This document shows, piece after piece, positions 42,940 to 51,674 of a stretch of DNA of 64,000 nucleotides. Below the pieces are notes generated by a model, which was given only the letters and a program-made list of their open reading frames with translations, was not told where the DNA came from and did not search any database. The DNA is from Candidatus Contendibacter sp. (GTDB taxonomy: Bacteria; Pseudomonadota; Gammaproteobacteria; Competibacterales; Competibacteraceae): contig JARSSO010000015.1 in NCBI GenBank assembly GCA_029624765.1, forward strand, positions 62,001-126,000. Reading direction: 5' to 3'. The translations under genes and the position numbers were made by a program. Position 1 is the stretch's first letter, and every line of letters begins with the position of its first letter.

Positions 42940-44073
42940 GTGTCGTATCCCTTCGCCGGTCACCAAGTGATTATCGCCGCCGACCGGCTGCATCTGCTCA
43001 ACCCCAGCGCCGCGCAACTGTGGGAAGGCTGGATGGCCGGCCTGGACGAATTGGCCCTGGCCAGGCAATGGATCACACACTACGGTCTGGCCTCGGATCA
43101 GGCCCGCGCCACCATGACTCAAACCCTGGCGGACTGGCGGCGGACGGGGTTGCTGGATGCTCCCGATACCCCGGTTGCGCCCTTTCCACCACCCCCACCG
43201 CCCGCGATGCACGATCCGCCGCCACCGTTGCGCCACGCCTGCATTCAGGATTACCGGCTGTTCGATCAACGGTTGCGGGTACGCTGCGCCGATCCCGCCT
43301 GGTCGGCGATCTTCACCCCGCCGTTCGCTCATCTCGCCGTTGCACCCGCCGCGCCCCCGGAACCGGCCGCGACCTTCAGCGTACTGGCGGAACCGGCTGG
43401 CGTGAGTCTGTGGCGCGGCGGCTGGCGGCTGGCGACAGCATTGCAACCGACCGATGCCCTGCTGACCCTGTTTGGTGAAATCGCCGAGTTCGGCTATCGG
43501 GAACGGAACTGGTTGACCGCGCTGCACGCCGCCGCCATCCATAACGGCCAATATGCGCTGGTATTCCCGGCGCTGGGCGGTGCGGGCAAGACCACCTTGA
43601 CTGCTGCATTACTGGCCGCCGGCTTCGGCTACCTCAGCGACGATGTGGCCCCGCTCGACGCCGAAACCCTGGAGGTTTGGCCGCTGCCGCTGCCATTGCG
43701 GATCAAGTCGGGCAGCGTGGCACTGCTGCGGGCGCGCTATCCAGAACTGGACCGCCTGCCGGCTTACGGTCCCGCCGGTCAGGCGGTACGACTGCTGCCA
43801 CCGCCGCGCTTCGATCCGGTGGCCGCCATACGCCGTTATCCGGTTGCCGGACTGGTCTTTCCCGAGTATCGACCGGGCGCCGCCGCGACGATGCAGCCGA
43901 TGTCGCCCCTCGAAGCCCTGCAACGACTGATTGCCGCCGAGGCGCTGTTGCGGCGGCCCCTGATTCCCGAACACATCGTCCGGTTACTGGCCTGGTTGGA
44001 AGCGATGCCAGCTTGGCGGCTGGAATACGACGATTTGGCGGCAGCGGTGGACGCACTTCGAGATCTGCTATGA
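42940..44073 (+). CDS. PqqD-like domain fused to HprK-related kinase
   Basis: 377 aa with GTG start 42940. Residues 1-75 look like a PqqD/RiPP-recognition element (HLLNPSAAQLWEGWMAG, then a winged-helix-like TLADWRRTGLL). A Pro-rich linker (PPPPPPAMHDPPPP) follows. From residue 130 the sequence matches HprK-related kinases: the P-loop FPALGGAGKTTLTAALLAAGF and LSDDVAPLD are the phosphate-binding and catalytic blocks. Related kinases phosphorylate peptides or small molecules; paeninodin-type lasso clusters use one on the precursor C-terminus. The stop overlaps the next gene's start as ATGA. Confidence 0.75.
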   Translation: MSYPFAGHQVIIAADRLHLLNPSAAQLWEGWMAGLDELALARQWITHYGLASDQARATMTQTLADWRRTGLLDAPDTPVAPFPPPPPPAMHDPPPPLRHACIQDYRLFDQRLRVRCADPAWSAIFTPPFAHLAVAPAAPPEPAATFSVLAEPAGVSLWRGGWRLATALQPTDALLTLFGEIAEFGYRERNWLTALHAAAIHNGQYALVFPALGGAGKTTLTAALLAAGFGYLSDDVAPLDAETLEVWPLPLPLRIKSGSVALLRARYPELDRLPAYGPAGQAVRLLPPPRFDPVAAIRRYPVAGLVFPEYRPGAAATMQPMSPLEALQRLIAAEALLRRPLIPEHIVRLLAWLEAMPAWRLEYDDLAAAVDALRDLL

Positions 44074-45131
44074 ATTTTTCCCCCCACCGCTGGCTGTGCC
44101 GCTGCCTCGCGCCCGACGCCCTGTGCGCCACTGCCGAACTGGCGCCCGCCCTGGATCAGCCCGATTTCGCCTGGGAACCGCTGCTGGCGCTGGCGCATCG
44201 TCATCTGGTGGCCGCACCCTGGTATGTCACGCTGCGCAGACGCGGTTTGCTGGAACGGGCGCCGGTCGAAATCGGCGAGCATCTGGCCGCCCTGCACGAC
44301 CTGAGCATCGAGCGTAATCGGTTATTGCGCCGCGAACTGATTCGCGTCGCGTACGCCTGGAACGCTTTCGGCGTCGAACCGGTGCTACTCAAGGGCGCTC
44401 TGGCGCTGTCGCCCGGCCAGCCGCCGGAAATGGCCGCCCGTCTGCTGGGCGACCTCGATCTGCTGCTGCCCGCCGACCGGATAGCCGACGGCCGGAATGC
44501 GCTCAAGGCGTTGGGCTACTACGCCACGCACCACGAGGAGCAATACGCCAGCCATCATCACGCCCCGCCACTCGTTCATCCCGACCACGGCGCCAAGTTT
44601 GAATTGCACCGCGCCGTATTGGGCGGAGCGCTGGCCGCCGCCTTGCCGGCGGAAGAAGTCTGGCGGGACAGTCAACGGATCGGTTTCGAGCAGGCGGTCG
44701 TGCGCACGCCTTCATCCACGCACCGGGTTCTGCACAATCTGCTGCACACCCTGGCGCAGGATCACCGCGCCGAACTGGGGATGCTGGAATTGCGGCAAAT
44801 CCTCGACCTCGTGCAATTTCGCATCCACGATGACGCCGGAATCGACTGGCCGCTGATTCAAGCGCGCTGTACGGCGCTGGGTCAAAGCGCGGCGCTGAAC
44901 GCCTGTCTGCGAGTAGCCGGCGACGGGTTCGGTCAGCCGCTGCCCGCCGGGGTTCCATCCTCCATGGCTACGGTCTGGCTGAACTGGAAATTTGAATACT
45001 GCCGCCGGCATCCACGGGCAAGCCGTGGGTTCTACTGGCTGATGCGGCTGAAACGCCTGCCGAAACGGCTGCTCACCCCTTCCTGGTACCCGGAGAAAAT
45101 CCGCGAGTTACGGCGCGGGAAGCCGCTGTAG
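44070..45131 (+). CDS. Nucleotidyltransferase family protein (NTP_transf_5 type)
   Basis: 353 aa from ATG 44070, overlapping the kinase stop; the frame is open far upstream inside the kinase gene and that part is rejected. The nucleotidyltransferase core has VEPVLLKGALAL, then RLLGDLDLLLPADRIADGRNALKALGY (the DxD metal pair in GDLDLL) and FELHRAVLG. The remaining half is helical with Arg/Lys-rich ends. This family commonly accompanies HprK-like kinases and PqqD-domain proteins, including in lasso-peptide clusters, where it is thought to modify the phosphorylated peptide. Here there is no cyclase or protease nearby, so the substrate is unknown. Confidence 0.78.
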   Translation: MNFSPHRWLCRCLAPDALCATAELAPALDQPDFAWEPLLALAHRHLVAAPWYVTLRRRGLLERAPVEIGEHLAALHDLSIERNRLLRRELIRVAYAWNAFGVEPVLLKGALALSPGQPPEMAARLLGDLDLLLPADRIADGRNALKALGYYATHHEEQYASHHHAPPLVHPDHGAKFELHRAVLGGALAAALPAEEVWRDSQRIGFEQAVVRTPSSTHRVLHNLLHTLAQDHRAELGMLELRQILDLVQFRIHDDAGIDWPLIQARCTALGQSAALNACLRVAGDGFGQPLPAGVPSSMATVWLNWKFEYCRRHPRASRGFYWLMRLKRLPKRLLTPSWYPEKIRELRRGKPL

Positions 45132-45234
45132 ACCGGGAGCCCGCTTGCCGGCGATGATCCGCCCAATCGCCCGCAAGTGGACTCCTACATGAAGAAGGCT
45201 TTGATTTTGACGGAGCAGTTTTTGTACAGCACTC

Positions 45235-45618
45235 TCAGTGCAGGGTGCGGGGAATGGACAGCACGAAGGGCGGGATGTCGGCGTCGAAGGTCACCCCGTC
45301 GTCGGCCAGCATCTGATAGCTGCCCTTCATGCTGCCGACCGCCGTTTCCAGAATCGTGCCACTGGTGTACTGGAAGCCCTCGCCGGGCCGCAAATAGGGC
45401 TGTTCTCCGACCACGCCATCGCCGCGTACTTCCTCGATCTTGCCGTTGGCGTCGGTGATGATCCAGTGGCGACTGAGCAGTTTGGCGGCGATGTTGCCCT
45501 GGTTCAGAACCTGGACCGTGTAGGCGAACACGTAACGATTCCGCTCGGGATTGGATTGCTCCTCCAAAAAAAACGCCTGCGCGGTGACGGTGATGAGGTA
45601 GTGGGCTTTTTTCGCCAT
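45235..45618 (-). CDS. apaG: ApaG protein
   Basis: 127 aa from the ATG at 45616-45618 ([17 protein letters not shown]). Fibronectin-III-like ApaG fold: [34 protein letters not shown], then [24 protein letters not shown] and a closing [12 protein letters not shown]. The family is linked to Co/Mg resistance and diadenosine tetraphosphate levels through apaH neighbours; the biochemical role is not firm. apaH and ksgA, usual partners, are not here. Convergent with the nucleotidyltransferase across a 103-bp gap. Confidence 0.93.
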   Translation of the reverse strand: MAKKAHYLITVTAQAFFLEEQSNPERNRYVFAYTVQVLNQGNIAAKLLSRHWIITDANGKIEEVRGDGVVGEQPYLRPGEGFQYTSGTILETAVGSMKGSYQMLADDGVTFDADIPPFVLSIPRTLH

Positions 45619-45654
45619 GGGCGGTTGGTTCCGGGGCGGGGTAGTGGGGCTGGT

Positions 45655-45692
45655 ATCCACGGAAAACGCGGAAGGCACGGAAAAGGTGGACG
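45655..45692. repeat. Possible dispersed repeat upstream of apaG
   Basis: The plus strand reads tatccacggaaaacgcgg then aaggcacggaaaaggtgg. This tandem-like CACGGAAAA / GCGGAAGGCACGGAAAA phrase occurs as a dispersed intergenic sequence in various environmental gammaproteobacterial genomes, from memory. Only one copy was noticed in this window. Confidence 0.25.
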
Positions 45693-45717
45693 TGTTTTCG
45701 GGGGATGATTGATGGAT

Positions 45718-46824
45718 TCAGGCGGACAGGGTTTGGGTTTTGGCTTCGATGGCGGCCAGTAGATTCTCGAAGGACTGAACGAAGGCGTTTACCCCGTCGC
45801 TTTCCAACTGATCGGTGACCGCGCGTAAATCGATGCCCAGCCCGGGCAGCGCCGCCAGTTGCGCCAGCGCTTCGTCCACGTCCCGCTCCAGGGTCTGGGC
45901 GACCGCGCCGTGGTCGCGGAAGGCGGCGTAGGTCGCCGGCGGCATCGTGTTGACGGTGTCGGGGCCGATCAGGTTGTCCACGTACAGCAGATCGGGATAG
46001 GCGGGATTCTTGGTGCTGGTGCTGGCCCACAGCAGCCGCTGCGGTCGCGCCCCGGCGGCGCGCAAGGCGGCGAAACGCGGGCCGGCGAAAATGTTCAGAT
46101 ATTCCCGATAGGCCCGCTTGGCGTTGGCGTTGGCGATCTTGCCTTGCAGCTCGGGCCGCCGCTGGGCCAGGATGGGATCGAGCGCCGTGTCGATCCGGCT
46201 GACGAAGAAGCTGGCCACCGAGGCGATGTGGTCCAGCGGCAGACTCTGGGCTTGACGGTGTTCCAGGCCGCGCAGGTACGCTTCGGCCACCGCGACGTAG
46301 CGCTCCACCGAAAACAGCAGGGTGACGTTGACGTTGATGCCCTCGGCGATCAGCCGCTCGACCGCGCGCAGGCCCGGCGCCGTGCCCGGCACCTTGATCA
46401 TGATGTTGGGCAACGCCAGCCGGGCGAACAGTTGGCGCGCTTCCCGCACCGTGCCGTCCACGTCGTGGGCCAGATCGGGCGACACTTCCAGACTGACCAT
46501 GCCGTCCACGCCGCCCGTCGCCTCGTGGGTTGGGCGCAGGGCCTCGGCGGCGGCGCGGATGTCCTCGATGGCCAGGGTGAAAAACAGGTCGCGGCTGGGT
46601 TGCCGGGGATCGCGCCGCAGTTCGCGCCGCAGCGCCTCGTCGTAGTCGCCGCTGCCGGCGATGGCCTTTTCGAAGATGGTGGGATTGGAAGTGATGCCGC
46701 GCAGATCGTCCTCGGCGATCAGCCGCGCCAGCATCCCGGAGCTCAGCATGGAACGCTGGATGTTGTCGTACCAGACGCTCTGGCCGGCGGCGTTCAGAAG
46801 GCGCAGGGGATTGGGTGGGGACAT
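45718..46824 (-). CDS. tal: Transaldolase (long, about 370-residue type)
   Basis: 368 aa from the ATG at 46822-46824, with GAGGAAG upstream; 52 further open codons upstream are not conserved. It transfers dihydroxyacetone units in the non-oxidative pentose-phosphate pathway. Signatures: QSVWYDNIQRSML, RGITSNPTIFEKAI, VSLEVSPDLAHD, the Schiff-base Lys in NIMIKVPGT, EGINVNVTLLFS and QRLLWASTSTKNP. The length and the GVDGMVSLEVSP/WASTSTKNPAY pattern fit the longer transaldolase type of actinobacteria and cyanobacteria, not E. coli TalB (317 aa). rpe elsewhere in the window works in the same pathway. Confidence 0.93.
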   Translation of the reverse strand: MSPPNPLRLLNAAGQSVWYDNIQRSMLSSGMLARLIAEDDLRGITSNPTIFEKAIAGSGDYDEALRRELRRDPRQPSRDLFFTLAIEDIRAAAEALRPTHEATGGVDGMVSLEVSPDLAHDVDGTVREARQLFARLALPNIMIKVPGTAPGLRAVERLIAEGINVNVTLLFSVERYVAVAEAYLRGLEHRQAQSLPLDHIASVASFFVSRIDTALDPILAQRRPELQGKIANANAKRAYREYLNIFAGPRFAALRAAGARPQRLLWASTSTKNPAYPDLLYVDNLIGPDTVNTMPPATYAAFRDHGAVAQTLERDVDEALAQLAALPGLGIDLRAVTDQLESDGVNAFVQSFENLLAAIEAKTQTLSA

Positions 46825-46997
46825 GGAATCTTCCTCAAGCGGCGGTAAGGTGGTTGACGAATTGTAGCAACTCTCAAGCGCGAGGCGGCAAAACCAACCG
46901 GGTGAGTCGGCTTGGCGAGGGGTCCGCGCACCTTGTCCAACCGTGTAGATCTCAATCGGGATTCGCCGCAACCCATCCACCGACCCGATGTCGATCC

Positions 46998-47003
46998 TAT
47001 AAT
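46998..47003 (+). promoter_or_regulatory. Consensus -10 box upstream of copA
   Basis: TATAAT, a perfect -10 hexamer, lies 42 bp before the copA ATG. No good -35 is found 16-19 bp upstream, and a CueR-type dyad was not recognised. An activator-dependent promoter with a weak -35 would fit a metal-induced gene. Confidence 0.35.
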
Positions 47004-47044
47004 CCTCCTCCCAAACCTCTTGCCCCGCTGCCCTGAATTTGCCG

Positions 47045-49309
47045 ATGACTACTCCGTCTCCCTCTCACCATCTGCTGGCGATCACCGGGATGAGTTGCGC
47101 CGGTTGCGTCGCCGCCGTGGAAACCGCCCTGCGCGCCGCGCCCGGCGTGGCCGAGGCTCGCGTCAATTTCGCCGATCGCACCGCCGAAGTCATGGGAAGC
47201 GTCCCGGTGGCGACGCTGGTTCATGCGGTCCAGGCGGCCGGCTACGACGCCGTCGAGCTGCGCGACGATGCCAGCGCCGAAGCCGAGCGCGAAGCCGCCG
47301 AGCAGGCGCATTACCGACGGCTGATTCGCAACACCGGTGTCGCCGGCGTGCTGGCGGCGCCGCTGATGGCGGGGGAAATGGCCGGCTGGCTGCCGGCGCT
47401 GGCGACGCCCGCCGGCCAATCCTTCTGGATCGCCGCCGGCCTGCTGACCCTGGCGGCGATGGTCTACAGCGGCGGCCACTTTTTCGCCGGTGCCTGGCGC
47501 CAGTTCCGCCATCACAACGCCAACATGGACACCCTGATCGCGCTGGGCACGGGTTCGGCCTGGTTCTATTCCATGTTGGTGGCCTTGTTCCCCGCCAGCG
47601 TGCCGAGCCTGGCCCGCCACGCCTATTTCGAGGCGGCGGTCACCATCGTCGCCCTGGTCAATCTCGGTTCCGCCCTGGAAAGCCGGGCGCGCGGCAAGAC
47701 CTCCGCCGCCATCCGGCGCCTGCTTGGCCTGCAACCGAAAACCGCCCGGCTCGTCGAGGGCGACCGGGAGCGCGACGTTCCCATCGCCACCCTCGGCGTC
47801 GGCGCCCTGATTCGGGTGCGGCCCGGCGAGAAGATCCCGGTGGACGGCGAACTGGTCGCCGGCCAGTCCACCGTCGACGAGGCCATGCTCACCGGCGAAC
47901 CGCTGCCGGTGACCAAGCGCGTCGGCGATCCGGTCACCGGCGGCACGGTGAATCAGGGAGGCGGCTTCGTATTTCGCGCCACCCGGATCGGGGCCGATAC
48001 GGTGCTGGCCCACATCGTCGCCAGCGTGCGCCAGGCCCAAAACAGCAAGCCGCCGATTGGCCGACTGGCCGACCGGGTCGCCGCCGTGTTCGTGCCCTCG
48101 GTGCTGATCGTGGCGGTGCTGACTGCGCTGGCCTGGTTCAACCTCGGCCCCGAACCGCGGGCGAGCTACATGCTGGTCACGACCCTGACCGTGCTGATCA
48201 TCGCCTGTCCCTGCGCGCTGGGGCTGGCCACCCCGATCTCGATCATGGTCGGGGTCGGCAAGGCCGCCGAACACGGCATCCTGATCCGCGACGGCGCGGC
48301 GTTGCAACGGGCCGGCCAGTTGACGACCATCGTCCTGGACAAGACCGGCACCGTCACTACCGGCCGACCCACCGTGACCGCCGTGGCGACCGCACCGGGA
48401 TTCGAGGAGGCGGAGGTATTCCGGCTGGCGGCCGGACTGGAAGCCGGTTCCGAGCATCCGCTGGCCCAGGCCATCGTGAACGCTACCCGCGAGCGGGGCT
48501 TGGCCGTTCCTCCGGCGGAGCGCTTCGAGGCCGTCGCCGGCCGGGGCGCGCGCGGCGCGGTGGCCGACCAGGCTCTGCTGGTCGGCAATCGTCGCCTGCT
48601 GGAGGAACACGACGTCGACGCCGCACCACTGCGCGCCGAGGCGGAACGATGGGCCGCTCAGGGCCAGACGCCGGTGTTCGTGGCGGTCGATGGTCGGTCC
48701 GCCGGTATTCTGGCCATCGCCGATCCGCCCAAGCCGGATTCGGCCGCCGCCATCGCCCGACTGCGGGAGCTGGGCCTGCGCGTGGCGCTGCTGACGGGCG
48801 ACCACATTGCCACCGCCCAGGCGATTGCCGCTCAAGTCGGCATCGAGACGGTGTTCGCCGAGGCGCCGCCCACCGCCAAGGCCGACATCATCGCCAGGCT
48901 GCAAGCCGAGGGCGCGGTGGTCGGCATGGTCGGAGACGGGATCAACGACGCGCCGGCCCTGGCGCGGGCCGATGTCGGTCTGGCCATGGGCGGCGGAACC
49001 GACGTTGCCATCGAAAGCGCCGGCATCACCCTGGCGCGCGGCTCCCTGCGCGGCGTCGCCGACGCCATCGCCATTTCCCGCGCCACGCTGAGCAACATTC
49101 GGCAGAATTTGGTTGGCGCTTTCCTTTACAATACTCTGGGAATTCCGCTGGCGGCGGGCGCGCTCTACCCGATGACCGGGTTGTTGCTCGACCCCATGCT
49201 GGCTGGCGCCGCCATGGCCCTGTCGTCGTTCACCGTCGTCAGCAACGCCAACCGGCTGCGCGGTTTTCGGCCCCCTCACCCCAACCGCTCCCTTTCGAGG
49301 AAAGAGTAG
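47045..49309 (+). CDS. copA: Copper-translocating P1B-type ATPase
   Basis: 754 aa from ATG 47045. One N-terminal heavy-metal domain with [12 protein letters not shown] (Cys18, Cys21), eight membrane helices, the A-domain TGEPLPVTK, the intramembrane CPC motif ([11 protein letters not shown], Cys388 and Cys390), the phosphorylation site DKTGT (Asp432), the [11 protein letters not shown] locus, and [16 protein letters not shown]. The CPC with the late-helix [11 protein letters not shown] and [16 protein letters not shown] motif indicates Cu(I) export. The C-terminal [12 protein letters not shown] is encoded by a REP-like tail (49264-49310), probably an extension acquired from a repeat. Operonic with the small ORFs and kinases downstream. 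Confidence 0.95.
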   Translation: MTTPSPSHHLLAITGMSCAGCVAAVETALRAAPGVAEARVNFADRTAEVMGSVPVATLVHAVQAAGYDAVELRDDASAEAEREAAEQAHYRRLIRNTGVAGVLAAPLMAGEMAGWLPALATPAGQSFWIAAGLLTLAAMVYSGGHFFAGAWRQFRHHNANMDTLIALGTGSAWFYSMLVALFPASVPSLARHAYFEAAVTIVALVNLGSALESRARGKTSAAIRRLLGLQPKTARLVEGDRERDVPIATLGVGALIRVRPGEKIPVDGELVAGQSTVDEAMLTGEPLPVTKRVGDPVTGGTVNQGGGFVFRATRIGADTVLAHIVASVRQAQNSKPPIGRLADRVAAVFVPSVLIVAVLTALAWFNLGPEPRASYMLVTTLTVLIIACPCALGLATPISIMVGVGKAAEHGILIRDGAALQRAGQLTTIVLDKTGTVTTGRPTVTAVATAPGFEEAEVFRLAAGLEAGSEHPLAQAIVNATRERGLAVPPAERFEAVAGRGARGAVADQALLVGNRRLLEEHDVDAAPLRAEAERWAAQGQTPVFVAVDGRSAGILAIADPPKPDSAAAIARLRELGLRVALLTGDHIATAQAIAAQVGIETVFAEAPPTAKADIIARLQAEGAVVGMVGDGINDAPALARADVGLAMGGGTDVAIESAGITLARGSLRGVADAIAISRATLSNIRQNLVGAFLYNTLGIPLAAGALYPMTGLLLDPMLAGAAMALSSFTVVSNANRLRGFRPPHPNRSLSRKE

Positions 49310-49310
49310 G
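49264..49310. repeat. REP-like sequence at the copA 3' end
   Basis: CCCCTCACCCCAACCGCTCC, then CTTTCGAGGAAAGAG, resembles a REP-type element (CCCTCACCCC start, short inverted arms around CGA). It encodes the last 12 or so residues of CopA and its stop. It is related in layout, not sequence-identical, to the elements at 3668 and 36893. Confidence 0.4.
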
Positions 49311-49334
49311 GAGTAAACGACGAGGAAATTCCGA

Positions 49335-49415
49335 ATGACCGTTCTACTCGTCAACCTTGCCGGACTGGGCCTGATCGGCCTGATCGTCTGGTGGTTCTGG
49401 ATCGCCCGCGCATGA
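49335..49415 (+). CDS. 26-residue membrane microprotein next to copA
   Basis: ATG 49335, preceded by GAGGAAA at 49322-49328 (good spacing), encodes MTVLLVNLAGLGLIGLIVWW plus FWIARA and a stop that overlaps the next ATG (ATGA, 49412-49415). It is one hydrophobic helix with an aromatic WWFW end and a basic tail. Similar helices begin cupredoxin-like or CcoS-like small partners of copper ATPases, but the CcoS tail is absent. The strong ribosome-binding site and coupled stop/start argue that it is translated. A small subunit or regulator of CopA is a guess. Confidence 0.55.
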   Translation: MTVLLVNLAGLGLIGLIVWWFWIARA

Positions 49416-49738
49416 AGCCGCCGCCCCTTCCCAAAACTTCCCTGCTGGGCCGTCTGGGGCTGGCCTTGGTGGCCACCGTGGCGGTGGTGGCCGGCTTCGC
49501 CGTCGCTTCGCTGCTGTTCGCCGTCCTGGTGGTGACGGGCCTGGCGTTCGGTGGCTGGCTGTGGTGGCGGTTGCGCCGGTTGGCCCGACAGGCGCAACGC
49601 GCCGCCCCCACCATCCTTGAAGGAGAATACACGGTCATGCCCGACTATCCCGCCTTGGAGGCTCGGAGCGCGTCCCGTCCGGTCCCGCCCCCTTCCTCCA
49701 CTCGCGGAAATCGCCGTGTGTCTCGATCTCGCCGCTGA
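49412..49738 (+). CDS. Small hydrophobic membrane protein
   Basis: 108 aa from ATG 49412, translationally coupled to the microprotein. A long hydrophobic segment (about residues 14-46, LALVATVAVVAGFAVASLL and FAVLVVTGLAFGGWLWW) probably forms two close helices, followed by RLRRLARQAQRAA and a soluble TILEGEYTVMPDYPAL segment, and then a low-complexity Ser/Arg/Pro tail that overlaps the kinase gene. The ILEGEY motif recurs in small membrane proteins of proteobacteria with no known role. No function is assigned. Confidence 0.6.
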   Translation: MKPPPLPKTSLLGRLGLALVATVAVVAGFAVASLLFAVLVVTGLAFGGWLWWRLRRLARQAQRAAPTILEGEYTVMPDYPALEARSASRPVPPPSSTRGNRRVSRSRR

Positions 49739-51659
49739 TCGGCGCCCGCGCGACCTTTGCGACGAGCAGGTCGAATTGCTGTACGCGCAGGCTCCGTTGG
49801 GGGTCGTGGCCAGTCTGCTGATCGCGCCGCTGCTGGTGCTGACGCTGTGGAACGCCCTGCCGCGGACGATCCTGATCGGATGGCTGCTGGCGCTGGAGGC
49901 CACCGTGCTGATTCGGCTGGCCCTGATCGCGGCGTTCCGGCGCCGCGCCGTTCCGGACACCGCCGCCGGACGCTGGATCACCCGCTACACCTGGGCCTGC
50001 GCCGCCAGCGGCGTCTGTTGGGGTGGTTGCGTCGTCTTGCTGGCCTTTTCGCCCTCGCTGGTCCACGATGCCTTCATCGCCCTGATTCTGGGGGGCGTAC
50101 TCATGGGTGGCGTGTTCACCATGAGTTCAGTCCTGCGCGCCTATGTCGCTTATGCTCTGCCCCTCGGGCTGCCACCGGTGCTCTGGCTGCTGCTGCGCGA
50201 CGATCCGATCCGCGTCGCCATGGGCGTCGCCGGCGTGCTTTACCTCCTGCTTGCACTGGCGACCGCCCAGCGATTTCACCGGACACTCGCCCATTCGTTG
50301 CGGTTGGCGACGGAAAACCTGAATTTGGCCCAGTCCCGCGCCAGGGCCAAGGAACAGGCCGAGGCCACCAACCAGCGACTGGCCGACCAGCAGGCGGCGC
50401 TGCGCGACAGCGTGGCCGCCATGCGCCAGTTGTACGAGGTCATCTCCGTTCCGCGCCGCCATGCCAGGGATCGGATCCAGGCCATGCTGGCGATGGGGTG
50501 CCAGCGTTTCGGCCTGACGATCGGCATCCTGTGCCACATCGACGGCGAACGCTACCAAGTCGTCCATGTCCTGGCGCCCGGCGGCGAAGTCGCCGAGGGC
50601 GACACGCTCGCCCTCGGCGACACGTACTGCCAGGATACCGTGCGCGCCCAGACGGCCGTGGGTTTCGAGCACGCCTCGTCCGGCCCCTGGCGCCAACATC
50701 CGTGCTACCGGAAATTCGGGCTGGAAGCTTATCTGGGCGTTCCGGTCCGGGTCAGCGACCAATTGTATGGAACGTTGAACTTTTCCGACTTCAAGCCGCG
50801 GACAACTCCGTTCACCGCAGCCGATCGCGAACTGATCCAGATCATGGCCCAGTGGGTCGGCGGCGTTCTGGAGCAGGAACGCATGGCCGAGGCCGCGCGA
50901 CGCCAGCAGGCCCTGCTGGCCCACGCCTCGCGCCTCAATACCCTGGGCGAAATGGCGTCCAGCCTGGTTCACGAGATCAACCAGCCCGTCACCGCCATCG
51001 CCCTGTACGCCGAAGCGGGTTTGACCCGCGCCCGCAACGAGGCGCTGGGCGTCGCCGAGGCGCGGGACGCCCTGGAAAAGATCGCCGCCCAAGGCGCTCG
51101 CGCCCAGGCCATCATTCACCGGATCCGTCATTTTGCCCGCCAGACCAAACCTCAATACACCGTCGTTCGGCTGAACGACGTATTCGAGGACATCGCCGAC
51201 TTCCTGAATCTGGAAGCCCGGCGTCACCGGATCGACCTGCGTTACGACATCGCGCCGGATTTGCCGCGAGTGCTGGCCGATGCCCTGCAAGTGCAGCAAG
51301 TGATTCTGAACCTGGTTCGCAACGCCATGGACGCCATGAGCGCCGCCACCGAACCCGAAGCCGGCGCCGTGGTGGCGATCTCCGCCCGCGCCGATTCGAG
51401 GGAGGTGAAAATCGCGGTCCAGGATTCGGGACCGGGTCTGGCGCCGGACGCGCTTGCCTGCTTGCCGCAACTGTTTTTCACCACCAAGCCCGATGGATTG
51501 GGTCTGGGGCTGTCCATCAGCCAATCCATCGTCGAAGCGCACGGCGGCCGGTTGTGGGCGACGCCCAACGCCGGTCCCGGTGTCACCTTCCACTTCACCC
51601 TGCCCGCCGCCGCCGTCTCCACGCACGCGGCCGAACCTTTGTCCCTGGACGCGGATTAG
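49716..51659 (+). CDS. Membrane-bound GAF sensor histidine kinase
   Basis: About 647 aa from GTG 49716; the start is not certain, as the frame opens at 49551, and no strong ribosome-binding site stands out. Five or six N-terminal membrane helices (residues about 25-190), a coiled linker, a GAF domain (about 245-395) with TYCQDTVRAQ and HPCYRKFGLEAYLGVPVRV, a HisKA domain with phospho-acceptor His419 in SSLVHEINQPVTAIA, and a HATPase_c domain (NLVRNAMDAM, DSGPGL, FFTTKPDGLGLGLSIS). The HEINQP type is shared with FixL-like kinases. In a run with copA upstream and a second kinase downstream. Confidence 0.88.
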   Translation: MCLDLAADRRPRDLCDEQVELLYAQAPLGVVASLLIAPLLVLTLWNALPRTILIGWLLALEATVLIRLALIAAFRRRAVPDTAAGRWITRYTWACAASGVCWGGCVVLLAFSPSLVHDAFIALILGGVLMGGVFTMSSVLRAYVAYALPLGLPPVLWLLLRDDPIRVAMGVAGVLYLLLALATAQRFHRTLAHSLRLATENLNLAQSRARAKEQAEATNQRLADQQAALRDSVAAMRQLYEVISVPRRHARDRIQAMLAMGCQRFGLTIGILCHIDGERYQVVHVLAPGGEVAEGDTLALGDTYCQDTVRAQTAVGFEHASSGPWRQHPCYRKFGLEAYLGVPVRVSDQLYGTLNFSDFKPRTTPFTAADRELIQIMAQWVGGVLEQERMAEAARRQQALLAHASRLNTLGEMASSLVHEINQPVTAIALYAEAGLTRARNEALGVAEARDALEKIAAQGARAQAIIHRIRHFARQTKPQYTVVRLNDVFEDIADFLNLEARRHRIDLRYDIAPDLPRVLADALQVQQVILNLVRNAMDAMSAATEPEAGAVVAISARADSREVKIAVQDSGPGLAPDALACLPQLFFTTKPDGLGLGLSISQSIVEAHGGRLWATPNAGPGVTFHFTLPAAAVSTHAAEPLSLDAD

Positions 51660-51674
51660 CGGGACAGCGCTGCC

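Noticed and set aside
42940..45131. A lasso-peptide cluster
   Set aside because: Kinase and nucleotidyltransferase occur without a B1/B2 protease, asparagine-synthetase-like cyclase or exporter.
49335..49415. CcoS/FixS identity for the microprotein
   Set aside because: The helix lacks the following acidic Gly-Gln-Phe-Asp-type tail of CcoS, and the ATPase is CopA-like with CPC.
46997..49981. 994-codon open frame on the minus strand
   Set aside because: Opposite copA and the kinase start; Gly/His/Gln-rich with no domains, so a shadow.
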